Source of the DNA: TMED109 sp002684605
GTDB taxonomy: Bacteria > Pseudomonadota > Alphaproteobacteria > TMED109
Assembly: GCA_913046335.1 (NCBI GenBank)
Contig: CAJWSU010000018.1
Coordinates: 1-25,086, forward strand
Direction of reading: 5' to 3'
Length of the DNA stretch: 25,086 bases
Part shown: positions 15,938-23,669 of the stretch, one piece after another
Layout: the number at the start of each line of letters is the position of its first letter
Position numbering within the stretch: position 1 is the stretch's first letter
Program-made: the position numbers and the translations under genes
Notes under the pieces: generated by a model
Seen by the model: the letters and a program-made list of their open reading frames with translations, nothing else
Told to the model about the DNA's origin: nothing
Databases searched by the model: none

Positions 15938-17056
15938 TTAATTACTTTTTAGTTTTTTAATAAGTGTTTTATCTATTTTATTTTTAAGTAATTTTATGCC
16001 TTCTCCAGTTAAAGCTGATATAAAGGTTAAATTTCTAATATTATATAAGTTTTCTTTTATGTTTGCCGGTGCTTTATCTATTTTATTCATTACTTCAATC
16101 ATTAATGGACCGTCACTGCTATTTGGATTTATGTTTAATTGACTTAATACTTTTAATACATCTTCTTTTTCAGTCTCTGTATTTTTTGAACAACTATCTC
16201 TAACATGAACTAACAAGTCAGCTTTTTTTACTTCATCTAATGTACTTTTAAAAGCTTCAACTAATAAAGTCGGTAAATCAGAAATAAAACCTACTGTGTC
16301 TGTAATATAGACTTTTTTAGTATTTTCTAAATAAAAATATGAAATTTTAGTATCTAATGTTTCAAATAATTTATTCTTTGCTTTTACATTTAACTTTGTT
16401 AAAGCGTTAAATAGAGTTGATTTTCCAGCATTTGTATATCCTAGTAGTGCAACAACTGGAACCTTAGTTTTTTCTCTATTTATATACTGCATATGTCTTG
16501 TTTTTTTAATTTTCTCGATCATAAACTTTAATTGTTTTATTCTTTTATTTATCATTCTTTTATCTAATTCTATTTGTGATTCTCCTGGACCACCTAAAAA
16601 TCCATACCCTCCTCTTTGCCTTTCTAAGTGAGTCCAACTTCTTACTAACCTACTCTTTTGCCAATTTAGATGGGCTAACTCTACTTGAATACTACCTTCT
16701 CTTGACAAGGCCCTTTTGCCAAATATTTCTAATATTAAACTGGTCTTATCTAAAACTTTAATATTATAAGTTCTTTCTAAATTTCTTTGTTGTATTGGAG
16801 AAATATCAATACTAAATATTATAATATTCTTTTTACTATCAAAATTAAGTATATTTATAAGTTCTTTGATATACTCAATTTTGCCTTTTCTAATTAATGT
16901 ACTAGGATCTGGTTTTTTAAGAAAAAAAGATTCTTTATGAACTACTTTTAAACTTATAGCTTTTGCTAAGTTACAAGTTTCAACTAGTTTATTATGAATA
17001 AACTGCTTATTAATATTAATATTAATTACTGGAAATAGTACTATTGCTTTTATCAT
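15938..17056 (-). CDS. hflX: GTPase HflX, ribosome-associated
   Basis: HflX is a conserved GTPase that binds the 50S subunit and splits stalled ribosomes under stress. The N-terminal nucleotide-binding subdomain (1-180) ends with the HflX signature RGGYGFLGGPGESQIELDKR at 148-167. The G domain has G1 GYTNAGKS at 206-213, G3 DTVGF, G4 as NKID (MNKIDKAP) and G5 SALTG. At 372 residues it is a little shorter than E. coli HflX (426), lacking most of the C-terminal extension. The ATG at 17056 has no clear Shine-Dalgarno. The gene diverges from the GlcG-like gene with a 47-bp gap containing TATAAT-like sequences for both directions. Hfq, often its neighbour, is not here. Confidence 0.94.
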   Translation of the reverse strand: MIKAIVLFPVINININKQFIHNKLVETCNLAKAISLKVVHKESFFLKKPDPSTLIRKGKIEYIKELINILNFDSKKNIIIFSIDISPIQQRNLERTYNIKVLDKTSLILEIFGKRALSREGSIQVELAHLNWQKSRLVRSWTHLERQRGGYGFLGGPGESQIELDKRMINKRIKQLKFMIEKIKKTRHMQYINREKTKVPVVALLGYTNAGKSTLFNALTKLNVKAKNKLFETLDTKISYFYLENTKKVYITDTVGFISDLPTLLVEAFKSTLDEVKKADLLVHVRDSCSKNTETEKEDVLKVLSQLNINPNSSDGPLMIEVMNKIDKAPANIKENLYNIRNLTFISALTGEGIKLLKNKIDKTLIKKLKSN

Positions 17057-17103
17057 GCTTAAATTTAATATAGTATAATTAAGATAATTTTATAAGGAGT
17101 ATT

Positions 17104-17610
17104 ATGTTAAAAAAAATACTAATAATAGTAATACTATTTAGTTTAAATTTTAATCTTTCAGCAACAGATCCTACTATAAAAATGGAGCCTGTAATAAACT
17201 TAGAGATTGCTAAAATAATGGCAGATGCCTGTGAAAAAGACCAAAAAAACAATGGCTATCGGCCAGTAAATATAGCAATAGTAGATAAAGGTGGAGAATT
17301 AGTACTTTTTAGAAGACAAAATAATGCTTTTTTATTAAGTATTGATATAGCTATAAAAAAAGCTATTTCTTCAGCTGGCATACCTTACCCTACAAGGAAA
17401 ATTGCAGAAATAGTGTATGGCAAAGATGGCAAACCAGGAAGAGTACCAGGTTTAGTGCATTCTAAAAATATCGTTGCATTTGCTGGAGGACTTCCTATAA
17501 AAACTAAAAATAATCAACTTTTAGGTGGAATTGGTATTAGTGGTGCTACAGGTGATGAAGATGAGCAATGTGCTACAGCTGCTATTAATGCTATTCAAGA
17601 CTATTTATAA
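17104..17610 (+). CDS. Secreted GlcG/HbpS-family (DUF336) protein
   Basis: This 168-residue protein has a classical signal peptide (lysines at 3-4, hydrophobic 5-16, likely cleavage near residue 20) followed by a complete GlcG/HbpS domain: NIAIVDKGGELVLFRRQ, then SIDIAIKKAISSA, then VPGLVHSKNIVAFAGGLPI and the terminal GGIGISGATGDEDEQCA. Family members form small oligomers; some bind heme or redox cofactors and many sit by alcohol, glycolate or propanediol oxidation genes. The biochemical role is generally unsettled. A strong AAGGAG precedes the ATG, and a TATAAT at 17074-17079 is a likely -10. The PQQ dehydrogenase/cytochrome c pair lies nearby but on the opposite strand, so a shared periplasmic oxidation role is only suggestive. 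Confidence 0.85.
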   Translation: MLKKILIIVILFSLNFNLSATDPTIKMEPVINLEIAKIMADACEKDQKNNGYRPVNIAIVDKGGELVLFRRQNNAFLLSIDIAIKKAISSAGIPYPTRKIAEIVYGKDGKPGRVPGLVHSKNIVAFAGGLPIKTKNNQLLGGIGISGATGDEDEQCATAAINAIQDYL

Positions 17611-17628
17611 CATAAAAAATTTTTATAT

Positions 17629-18021
17629 ATGGTGAGATTTTTTTTATTGTTAATATTAATTCCTTTAAATGCTTATACTAGTGAACTGTTATTTGAGTGT
17701 GAAAACGGCTTTTCATATAAAATTAATAATAGTGCTAAATCTTTTTATAAAAAAATAAATCAAGATTGGAAAAAAGTTGATAAAATAATTGTTTCAGAAA
17801 ATAAATTTGAATTATTTATTCCTAACTCTAATTATTTAAGCTGTTCTAATAAAGATTTACCAATATGTTCTTATAGCAAGTTAATTAATTTTAACTTAGA
17901 AAAAAATAAAGCTAACGTTCGTGAAATTGTATTAAATGACTGTTTTATAGGAACTATGGGCTGTAACAAATACTCTAAAGGTTTAGAGCTTAATCAAAAG
18001 AGATGTAAAATATCTAATTAA
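17629..18021 (+). CDS. Small secreted cysteine-rich protein of unknown function
   Basis: The 130-residue product is not recognised. It begins with a probable signal peptide (hydrophobic 4-13, likely cleavage near Thr17-Ser18). The mature part has six cysteines (C24, C72, C80, C105, C112, C126), an even number that fits disulfide bonding in the periplasm, and little else but short lysine- and asparagine-rich stretches. A beta-rich small lipocalin- or inhibitor-like fold is conceivable but not shown. It starts 18 bp after the GlcG-like gene, so the two are probably one transcript. Codon use looks like its AT-rich neighbours. Coding is supported by the intact signal peptide, the cysteine pattern and operon spacing. 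Confidence 0.7.
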   Translation: MVRFFLLLILIPLNAYTSELLFECENGFSYKINNSAKSFYKKINQDWKKVDKIIVSENKFELFIPNSNYLSCSNKDLPICSYSKLINFNLEKNKANVREIVLNDCFIGTMGCNKYSKGLELNQKRCKISN

Positions 18022-18051
18022 ATAAAATACTATTATTAAAATATAATATAG

Positions 18052-18086
18052 AAAAAAAAATACTCGCGTTAATTACAACGCGAGTA
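18052..18086 (-). terminator. Intrinsic terminator of the cytochrome c-PQQ dehydrogenase operon
   Basis: A perfect 10-bp inverted repeat, TACTCGCGTT (18061-18070) and AACGCGAGTA (18077-18086) with a 6-base loop, stands out in AT-rich surroundings. On the minus strand it is followed at once by nine T (18052-18060). It starts 20 bp after the dehydrogenase stop. On the plus strand only TTTAAAA follows, so it may weakly end the small-protein transcript too. Confidence 0.95.
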
Positions 18087-18105
18087 TTTAAAAGTAACTA
18101 ACTAA

Positions 18106-19422
18106 TTAGTCAGCAGAAATCTTCATGATTTCGCCTTCATCAGTAGTAGCATATAAAGCATTATCGTGAGGTCCCATTCTTAAACCACGGAATCTCTTTG
18201 ATACGCCAACAGGCATATGAATAACACTTTTCATAGATAAGCCATCATCAGCTATATCATACATATCAATACGTAGTCCAGATGGAGTACCACCAAAACC
18301 AATACCCATGATACCAGCAGCTAAACGACCTTCATAGATACCCCAGTTCTTACCTTTTAAGAAAGCAGCAGAACCAGTACCTTGTGAATAACCATTGTTA
18401 TTCCATGCTGGAGGCATTAAGTCTTTGAAACGAGTGTCACTCATTGGAGTATATGCAGCTCTTACTGCAGGAGTCATACCTTCTTTTTGGTTTGGCTCAT
18501 AACCACAATATTTATCTGGACATGCACTTCTTCCGCCTCTTTTTTCATGCGGATCCCATCCACCATTACCACCGTTAACTAGAGCAGTAATCTCATCATT
18601 GTGCCATGGTCCGTGCTCAGCAGTAAACGCTCTTCCATCACTTGGTCTGAAATCAATACCTTGAACATTTCTGTGACCATATGAATAAATACGCTTATCT
18701 CCATCAATCTTGTTTCCTGGGTGCGCATTTCCGTCACCGTCAATTCTTAGCACTTTACCAGCTATAGCATTTTTATCCTGCGGACCTGGGCCCCAGTGTC
18801 TGTCTCCAGTACCTACCCAAAGATATCCGTCAGCATCCATTCTCATTCTTCCACCATTATGTGCTCCTGGACCACCAAAAGGTTGATCAGACTTAAATGG
18901 CTTAAATTGAATGTCTTTTACTATATCAGTTCTACCTGAAATGCTTTTGAAATCTTTTGCTACAGTAAACTTCATTACGATGTTACCGTGACAAGAAGCA
19001 AAGTTGTCTGTCTTACATCCAGCGTCATGATATTTATTTGAAGTAGAATACAAGTAAAGAGTTCTGTTCTTTTTGAAGTTATTATCTAATTCAACACCTA
19101 GCATTCCTTCTTGTCCGCCATATGTGAAAAGATCAGCTCCCATATCTGCATAACCAGATGAGCCTTTAATTCCGTAAAGTTTATGCACAGAACCGCCTAC
19201 TTTAACTGATAAACCTTGAGATTTCTCAGTAAAAAACATAGCTTTTCCGTTCTTAGTAAAAGCTATATCCCAAGGATTTTCCAAACCAGACATGATAATC
19301 ATGGAACCGATATTAGGAACATCCTTTCCATTGCCATTTAAGGCAAAGCTCTTTGCTGCCATAAACATCATTAAAGATGCTATAACCGCAGAGAACAGTC
19401 TTATATGAGTTATTATTTTCAT
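18106..19422 (-). CDS. Periplasmic PQQ-dependent sugar (aldose/sorbosone-type) dehydrogenase
   Basis: This 438-residue soluble quinoprotein of the GSDH/Asd family is a six-bladed beta-propeller. It oxidises sugars or related alcohols in the periplasm with PQQ and Ca. A signal peptide (1-27, ending AAKSFA) is clear. Family marks are LENPWDIAF, YGGQEGMLGVELD, GAHNGGRMRMDADGYLWVGT (its His matches the catalytic His144 of the Acinetobacter enzyme), GKVLRIDGDG, YGHRNVQGI (PQQ-site Arg-Asn) and AEHGPWHNDEI. Four cysteines suggest disulfides. It lies 20 bp after a cytochrome c gene, the likely electron acceptor, and ends in a strong terminator. Composition is clearly richer in G and C than its neighbours (roughly 40-57% per line by eye against 20-30% nearby), pointing to strong expression or a different origin. 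The substrate is undetermined. Confidence 0.93.
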   Translation of the reverse strand: MKIITHIRLFSAVIASLMMFMAAKSFALNGNGKDVPNIGSMIIMSGLENPWDIAFTKNGKAMFFTEKSQGLSVKVGGSVHKLYGIKGSSGYADMGADLFTYGGQEGMLGVELDNNFKKNRTLYLYSTSNKYHDAGCKTDNFASCHGNIVMKFTVAKDFKSISGRTDIVKDIQFKPFKSDQPFGGPGAHNGGRMRMDADGYLWVGTGDRHWGPGPQDKNAIAGKVLRIDGDGNAHPGNKIDGDKRIYSYGHRNVQGIDFRPSDGRAFTAEHGPWHNDEITALVNGGNGGWDPHEKRGGRSACPDKYCGYEPNQKEGMTPAVRAAYTPMSDTRFKDLMPPAWNNNGYSQGTGSAAFLKGKNWGIYEGRLAAGIMGIGFGGTPSGLRIDMYDIADDGLSMKSVIHMPVGVSKRFRGLRMGPHDNALYATTDEGEIMKISAD

Positions 19423-19442
19423 AATAATCTTCTCCCTATTAT

Positions 19443-19763
19443 TTATGGTTGATACCGCGCATCTTTTAAGTACGCAGCTAAATTAGCAATTTCTTCATCT
19501 GTCAAAGGCTTCGCATTATAAATCATTAAATATGAGTTAGGTCCTACTTCAATACCATCTCTATATGTTTCTAGCATTGCTGTAACATAAGATACTTCTT
19601 TTCCTGATATTTTAGGATAACTAGCAGCTCCTTTTCCAGCTGGTCCATGACAATTGATACACGATTTGCCATATCTAATTTTTCCAGCCTCAGCATCTCC
19701 TGCAAATCCTTCAAAAGAGAAGAAGATAAACAAAGCACTGATTAAGCTCAAATTTAATTTCAT
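19443..19763 (-). CDS. Periplasmic class I cytochrome c, partner of the PQQ dehydrogenase
   Basis: This small monoheme cytochrome c has 106 residues. The start at 19763 (MKLNLS) is preferred over the longer reading from 19844 because AAGGGAG sits 9 bp upstream and the predicted promoter (-10 at 19808-19813) lies inside the longer reading. A signal peptide ends near FEGFAGDAEAG. Heme is attached at CINCH, and the axial methionine is probably in SYLMIYNAKPL, followed by the family helix TDEEIANLAAYLKDARY. It is the first gene of the operon with the PQQ dehydrogenase and most likely passes its electrons to a terminal oxidase. It is cytochrome c551/c553-like in length and layout. Confidence 0.93.
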   Translation of the reverse strand: MKLNLSLISALFIFFSFEGFAGDAEAGKIRYGKSCINCHGPAGKGAASYPKISGKEVSYVTAMLETYRDGIEVGPNSYLMIYNAKPLTDEEIANLAAYLKDARYQP

Positions 19764-19807
19764 TTTATGCATCTCCCTTAATACAAATAAAAAAATTAAT
19801 ACTAGTA

Positions 19808-19835
19808 AGTATAGTATATAATTTATCTTAATCAA
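19808..19835 (-). promoter_or_regulatory. Promoter of the cytochrome c-PQQ dehydrogenase operon
   Basis: The minus strand shows -35 TTGATT (19830-19835) and -10 TATACT (19808-19813), 16 bp apart, giving a leader of about 38 bases before the ATG at 19763. The position decides the cytochrome start. Confidence 0.6.
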
Positions 19836-20143
19836 TACAAACAATATAAAATAGGTGGTTTTTTTTATTTATTACTATTAATTAAACGATTTATAAACAA
19901 AAAAAAGTTTTACATACTGATATACTTGAAGATATTACTAAAATTATTGATATTTAAAGTTAATAATCAAATGATTCTATATATTGTTATTATGAATGAT
20001 TAAAATGAATAATTTAAATGTATTTTTAAAATAGTAATTAAATGTATTAAGTATTTTATTTTCAGTAAAGCTTCTAATCTTAGGTCCTGCTCTTTTGTAT
20101 ATATCAATATTAAGCTATACTAATATAATGAATGGAGGATAAT
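19836..20143. other. Divergent intergenic region between cytochrome c and dctP
   Basis: This is about 300 bp of very AT-rich DNA without a convincing coding frame. It carries the distal part of the cytochrome c promoter region on the left. On the right is a weak promoter for the TRAP protein (TTGTAT at 20095-20100, TATACT at 20116-20121, 15-bp spacer) and its GGAGG ribosome binding site (20134-20138). No riboswitch, tRNA, or long inverted repeat was found in the middle. Imperfect AT-rich repeats such as ATGAATGATTAAAATGAATA (around 19993) are too low in complexity to interpret. Confidence 0.5.
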
Positions 20144-21259
20144 ATGAAAAAAGATAGAAGAAAGCTTTTATTAGGTTCATTAGCTTTAGTAACTACTTCT
20201 CTAGGTAGTTGTGACGGAGGAACACCTGCTAATCCATCAAAATCAAGTGCTATATCAAAAAATATAATTAAATGGAAAATGGCTACATCTTTTCCTAAAA
20301 ACTTTCCTGGTTCTGATTTAAATGCTCAAAAAGTAAAAAATAATATTGAAATTGCTTCAGAAGGAAGACTAGTAATAGAGCACTTTGGTGCTGGAGAGTT
20401 AGTTCCAGCTTTTGAAGTATTTGATGCTGTAAGGAATGGTACTATCGATTGTGGAGTTGCTGCACCTTACTATTGGAGATCTAAACATAAAGCAATTCCT
20501 TTTTTTTGTACAGTACCTGGAGGTATGACTAGTATTGAAAAATATTCTTGGATTAACTATGGTGGAGGACAAAAACTTTGGGACGAACTATATTCTAGTT
20601 TTGACGTCAAAGGTCTCCTATGTGGTAATACTGGGGTACAAATGGGCGGCTGGTTCAAAGATAAAATTAATAGTATTGATGACTTTAAAGGCTTAAAAAT
20701 GCGTATCCCAGGTATTGGAGCAGAAATAATTAATGAACTTGGTGGTACTGCAGTAAATATGCCTTCTGGTGAAATCATGCCTGCATTACAACAAGGAGTT
20801 ATAGATGCAGTAGAATGGGTTGGCCCATGGTTAGACAAAATATCTGGTTTTCATAAAATAGTAAAATATTATTATGGTCCCGGAGCACATGAGCCAGGTA
20901 CTGCTAATGAACTACTTATGCGAAAAAGTTCTTGGGATAAACTACCTGACAATTTGAAAGCAATTATTCAAAATGTATGTAATTCTATTTATATTGATAG
21001 TTTGGGAGAATATATGTTTTATAACTCTATTGCTTTATGGGAGTTAGAAAAAAAACATAAAGTTATAATAAGCCAATTTCCAGATAAAATTACTAAAAGA
21101 ATGTTTGAAATATCAAAAAAAGTAGTTAAAGATTTATCTAAAGAAGGAGAGCTACATAAAAGAATTTATGATAGTTGGGAAAAGTCACTAACTAAATTTA
21201 ATAAATACCAAGATTTTTCTGACTATGGCTATATAAATAATAGAAAAAAATATATATAA
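20144..21259 (+). CDS. TRAP transporter substrate-binding protein, DctP/TakP-like lipoprotein
   Basis: The periplasmic solute receptor of a TRAP transporter is encoded. The start at 20144 (MKKDRRK) is chosen because GGAGG lies 5 bp upstream; the ATG at 20132 overlaps that site. The N-terminus has a twin-arginine-like DRRKLLLG and a lipobox ending SLGSC, so it is probably a membrane-anchored lipoprotein. The mature part has FGAGELVPAFEVFDAVRNG, KMRIPG with the conserved carboxylate-binding arginine, VNMPSGEIMPALQQGVIDA and EWVGPW, the pattern of the TakP group that binds 2-oxo acids with sodium. The length of 371 residues is normal. No DctQ or DctM membrane gene lies next to it, so the permease must be elsewhere or shared. 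The ligand is inferred only to be an organic acid. Confidence 0.92.
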   Translation: MKKDRRKLLLGSLALVTTSLGSCDGGTPANPSKSSAISKNIIKWKMATSFPKNFPGSDLNAQKVKNNIEIASEGRLVIEHFGAGELVPAFEVFDAVRNGTIDCGVAAPYYWRSKHKAIPFFCTVPGGMTSIEKYSWINYGGGQKLWDELYSSFDVKGLLCGNTGVQMGGWFKDKINSIDDFKGLKMRIPGIGAEIINELGGTAVNMPSGEIMPALQQGVIDAVEWVGPWLDKISGFHKIVKYYYGPGAHEPGTANELLMRKSSWDKLPDNLKAIIQNVCNSIYIDSLGEYMFYNSIALWELEKKHKVIISQFPDKITKRMFEISKKVVKDLSKEGELHKRIYDSWEKSLTKFNKYQDFSDYGYINNRKKYI

Positions 21260-21384
21260 ACTATTAAATCAGTGCTCGTTATTAAATTTTTAAATCATTA
21301 ACTTATATATTTTAATAACTAGAAATAGCAGTATAAAAATGTTAAAGCTTTAAAAAAATTACAAAAGGTTATATAGAAAAAAAT

Positions 21385-21663
21385 ATGTGGATTTTAATAG
21401 CAATAGTCTTAAAAGTTACAAGCCCTGATTTAACTGTACCTATTTTGGATAAACCTTTAACTCATGCTACACTTAAAGAGTGCAAGGCAAGCATGCAATC
21501 AATTTATAATGAATATAAAGTACTGCAAGCTAATTATCCAGTAACAGTAGAATATAAAATAAACGATAACAAACAAGAGTATATGATATATACTTATAAG
21601 CCTGATTATACTAAACCTGAGGTTACTACTTATTATTATTGTCTAAAAACTTACAAAAAGTAA
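21385..21663 (+). CDS. Small protein of unknown function, possibly exported
   Basis: The 92-residue product is not recognised. It opens with a short hydrophobic stretch (MWILIAIVL, 1-9) that could be a poor signal sequence or anchor without a positive N-region. The rest is polar and tyrosine-rich, with a repeated-looking YKPDYTKPEVTTYYYC end and two cysteines (C33, C86) that could pair outside the cytoplasm. AAAGG lies rather far (about 16 bp) upstream. It sits between the TRAP protein and the convergent cyclase gene (4 bp between stops). The intact frame, tight fit and the cysteine pair favour a real gene, but composition gives no independent support. Confidence 0.5.
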   Translation: MWILIAIVLKVTSPDLTVPILDKPLTHATLKECKASMQSIYNEYKVLQANYPVTVEYKINDNKQEYMIYTYKPDYTKPEVTTYYYCLKTYKK

Positions 21664-21667
21664 CTTT

Positions 21668-23581
21668 TTATTTTAATCCGTATTCCAAATAAACTGGCAT
21701 CATTTCTTCATAAACAGTCATTTCATGCCAGATTATCATACCCTTTTTCATTTTTTCTAAAGTATTATCGCCCAAAATTTCTGCAATTTTATTAAAATGA
21801 TTTTGAGCTTTATCTTTATTACCTAATCCATGATTTGCACATCCCATATAATGATGCCACCACCATAAAAAAGGAACAGGGGTGTCTTCCATAACCTCAA
21901 GAACTTTTTCCCAATTTTGTGAATCTTGATAAAATGCTACTTGTCCAAAGTTATCTCCAAGTACGCTGTTTACCTTATCTAACTTTGCCGCCAAAACACC
22001 TAACTCACGACCTCTTTCAAGCCTATAACAAGCTTTCTTATCAATATTATATTTTTTCTTAAGTTCCTCAGAAGAGTGACATCCCCATCCTGAAAGACCT
22101 GTTATATAAGCAATCCCTCCTATTATATCAAGGTCATTAGGAGCTATTTCAAGAGCTTTTTTTCCATCTTTTAACATCTGTTCAAAATTTCCTGCATAAA
22201 ATTCTATTTCAGCCTTTGTTCTATAAGCCATCGCATAATTAGAGTCTAACCTTATGGCTTCCTGAACTGCTTCTAAAGCCTTAGTAAGAATATCCTGCTC
22301 ATATACCTCAAAGATAGAGTATCCCCATGCTAAGAGATAACCATAATATTGCCAAGCTTCTGCATATTGAGGATCATCAATGATAGATTTTTCTAAACAC
22401 TCAACAGCCTTATTATAATAATCAAATGAGAATGAAGGAAAGAATTGGTTTTTAGTAAAGTTAATACAAGCATATGAGTCAAGATTTTGAGCAGTTGCTG
22501 TTAATCCTACTTTAGAAACTTCTTTTGATAAGATATCTCCGTTACCAACAAGTGCGTCTATAATGTTAGAAACTACTTCATCCTGTAATGTAAACAAATT
22601 ATCTATTTCTAGGGTTTTATCATATTTATCAGACCATACGATATTTGAATTTTCTGCATCTACTAAATTGATAGTAACTCTAATATTTTTTCCTGCTTCC
22701 TTTATATCTCCATTTATTAAATACTTTGCTCCAGTCATTTTTGATATAGTAGAAACATCCTCATTTGCTTTATTGAGTTTAACTATATTAAGTTTTTTTG
22801 ACGCCCTAGTTAATGAAGCAGCTATGTCTTGGGTTAAGCCTGCAGCTAAGTTAATTTTTTCTTGTTCTTTAGATGTAGTTGTAATTGGAGAAATAGCAAT
22901 GCTATTTAAATTTACATTTATTTCATTTGAATTATTAAAAAGAATAAAAACTAAGCAAATTATAACAAAACTAAAAAAGCCTCCTCCTAAAAAGATCATT
23001 CTATTATTAATAGCACCGACTTTTTTTACTTTAAAATTCTTAGCAAAATTCGATCCTTCAACAGTTTCAATAAAGTATGAATCTATAGGATTTTTAATGT
23101 TTTTTAAACGCTGCATTCCTTTTTTATAAATTTTATCATTAATATTAGTTGAAGAAATAAGATCATGAACTGAACCTGATATACATACTCTTCCAGGAGG
23201 AGCGATAGCCTCTAGTCTTGCTGCAATATTTACTCCATCTCCAAAAAGGTTATCTCCTTCAACTAAAACATCTCCCATATTAATACCAATTCTAAATTCT
23301 AAGCTTTCTTCTTTTGATAAACTTTTATTTAAATTAAATATTTCTTTTTGAATTTTTATAGAAGCATTAACTGCGTGAACAGGACTAGAAAAGTCGATCA
23401 TAAATGCATCACCAGCTGTATTAAATATTCTTCCACTTTCTGATGATACTATACGTTCTATTATCTTTCTACAGACAGCTAATTGTTTAAGTGTACGCTC
23501 ATCATCAACTGCCATTTTAGCAGAATAGTTTACGACATCCATTGCTAGTATAGTAGTCAATTTTCTTTTTTGAGTAGCCAT
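21668..23581 (-). CDS. Membrane-anchored class III nucleotide cyclase with TPR repeats
   Basis: The 637-residue protein has an N-terminal class III cyclase domain (about 8-175), one transmembrane helix (about 194-216) and a long C-terminal part. That part begins with a TolB-N/FlgO-like stretch (about 228-345) and continues with TPR repeats (about 370-600, for example DPQYAEAWQYYGYLLAWGYS and ALEIAPNDLDI). This is the rhizobial-style architecture common in alphaproteobacteria. Metal aspartates D15 (AMDVV) and D58 (TAGDAF), N118 and R122 (NIAARLE) are present. The substrate-specifying positions are N54 and N111, not the Lys and Thr/Asp of proven adenylate cyclases; NTAGD variants are frequent in this subfamily. 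With a single membrane helix after the catalytic domain, the cyclase should face the cytoplasm and the TPR part the periplasm. A GGAG site precedes the ATG. The signal sensed is unknown. Confidence 0.85.
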   Translation of the reverse strand: MATQKRKLTTILAMDVVNYSAKMAVDDERTLKQLAVCRKIIERIVSSESGRIFNTAGDAFMIDFSSPVHAVNASIKIQKEIFNLNKSLSKEESLEFRIGINMGDVLVEGDNLFGDGVNIAARLEAIAPPGRVCISGSVHDLISSTNINDKIYKKGMQRLKNIKNPIDSYFIETVEGSNFAKNFKVKKVGAINNRMIFLGGGFFSFVIICLVFILFNNSNEINVNLNSIAISPITTTSKEQEKINLAAGLTQDIAASLTRASKKLNIVKLNKANEDVSTISKMTGAKYLINGDIKEAGKNIRVTINLVDAENSNIVWSDKYDKTLEIDNLFTLQDEVVSNIIDALVGNGDILSKEVSKVGLTATAQNLDSYACINFTKNQFFPSFSFDYYNKAVECLEKSIIDDPQYAEAWQYYGYLLAWGYSIFEVYEQDILTKALEAVQEAIRLDSNYAMAYRTKAEIEFYAGNFEQMLKDGKKALEIAPNDLDIIGGIAYITGLSGWGCHSSEELKKKYNIDKKACYRLERGRELGVLAAKLDKVNSVLGDNFGQVAFYQDSQNWEKVLEVMEDTPVPFLWWWHHYMGCANHGLGNKDKAQNHFNKIAEILGDNTLEKMKKGMIIWHEMTVYEEMMPVYLEYGLK

Positions 23582-23669
23582 GATATGCTCCTATGCTCCT
23601 TTAAATTAGGAATATAAAATTTTTATATAGTTAAAATATTTTAAATAATTTACCTTATTTGTCTATAAC

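Noticed and set aside
17104..19763. A single periplasmic oxidation operon of GlcG-like protein, PQQ dehydrogenase and cytochrome c
   Set aside because: The GlcG-like gene is on the opposite strand with its own ribosome binding site, and a strong terminator separates the units.
19764..19844. N-terminal extension of cytochrome c
   Set aside because: It contains the predicted promoter -35 and -10 and the ribosome binding site of the shorter start, and would put a second hydrophobic stretch ahead of a good signal peptide.
19860..20130. Phage attachment site, small RNA or repeat array in the AT-rich gap
   Set aside because: Only low-complexity AT repeats were seen, with no structured hairpin, repeat unit or conserved element.
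22563..23129. 188-codon open frame on the plus strand inside the TPR cyclase
   Set aside because: It is antisense to a domain-rich gene; its hydrophobic look comes from reading the reverse of Lys/Asn/Glu-rich codons.
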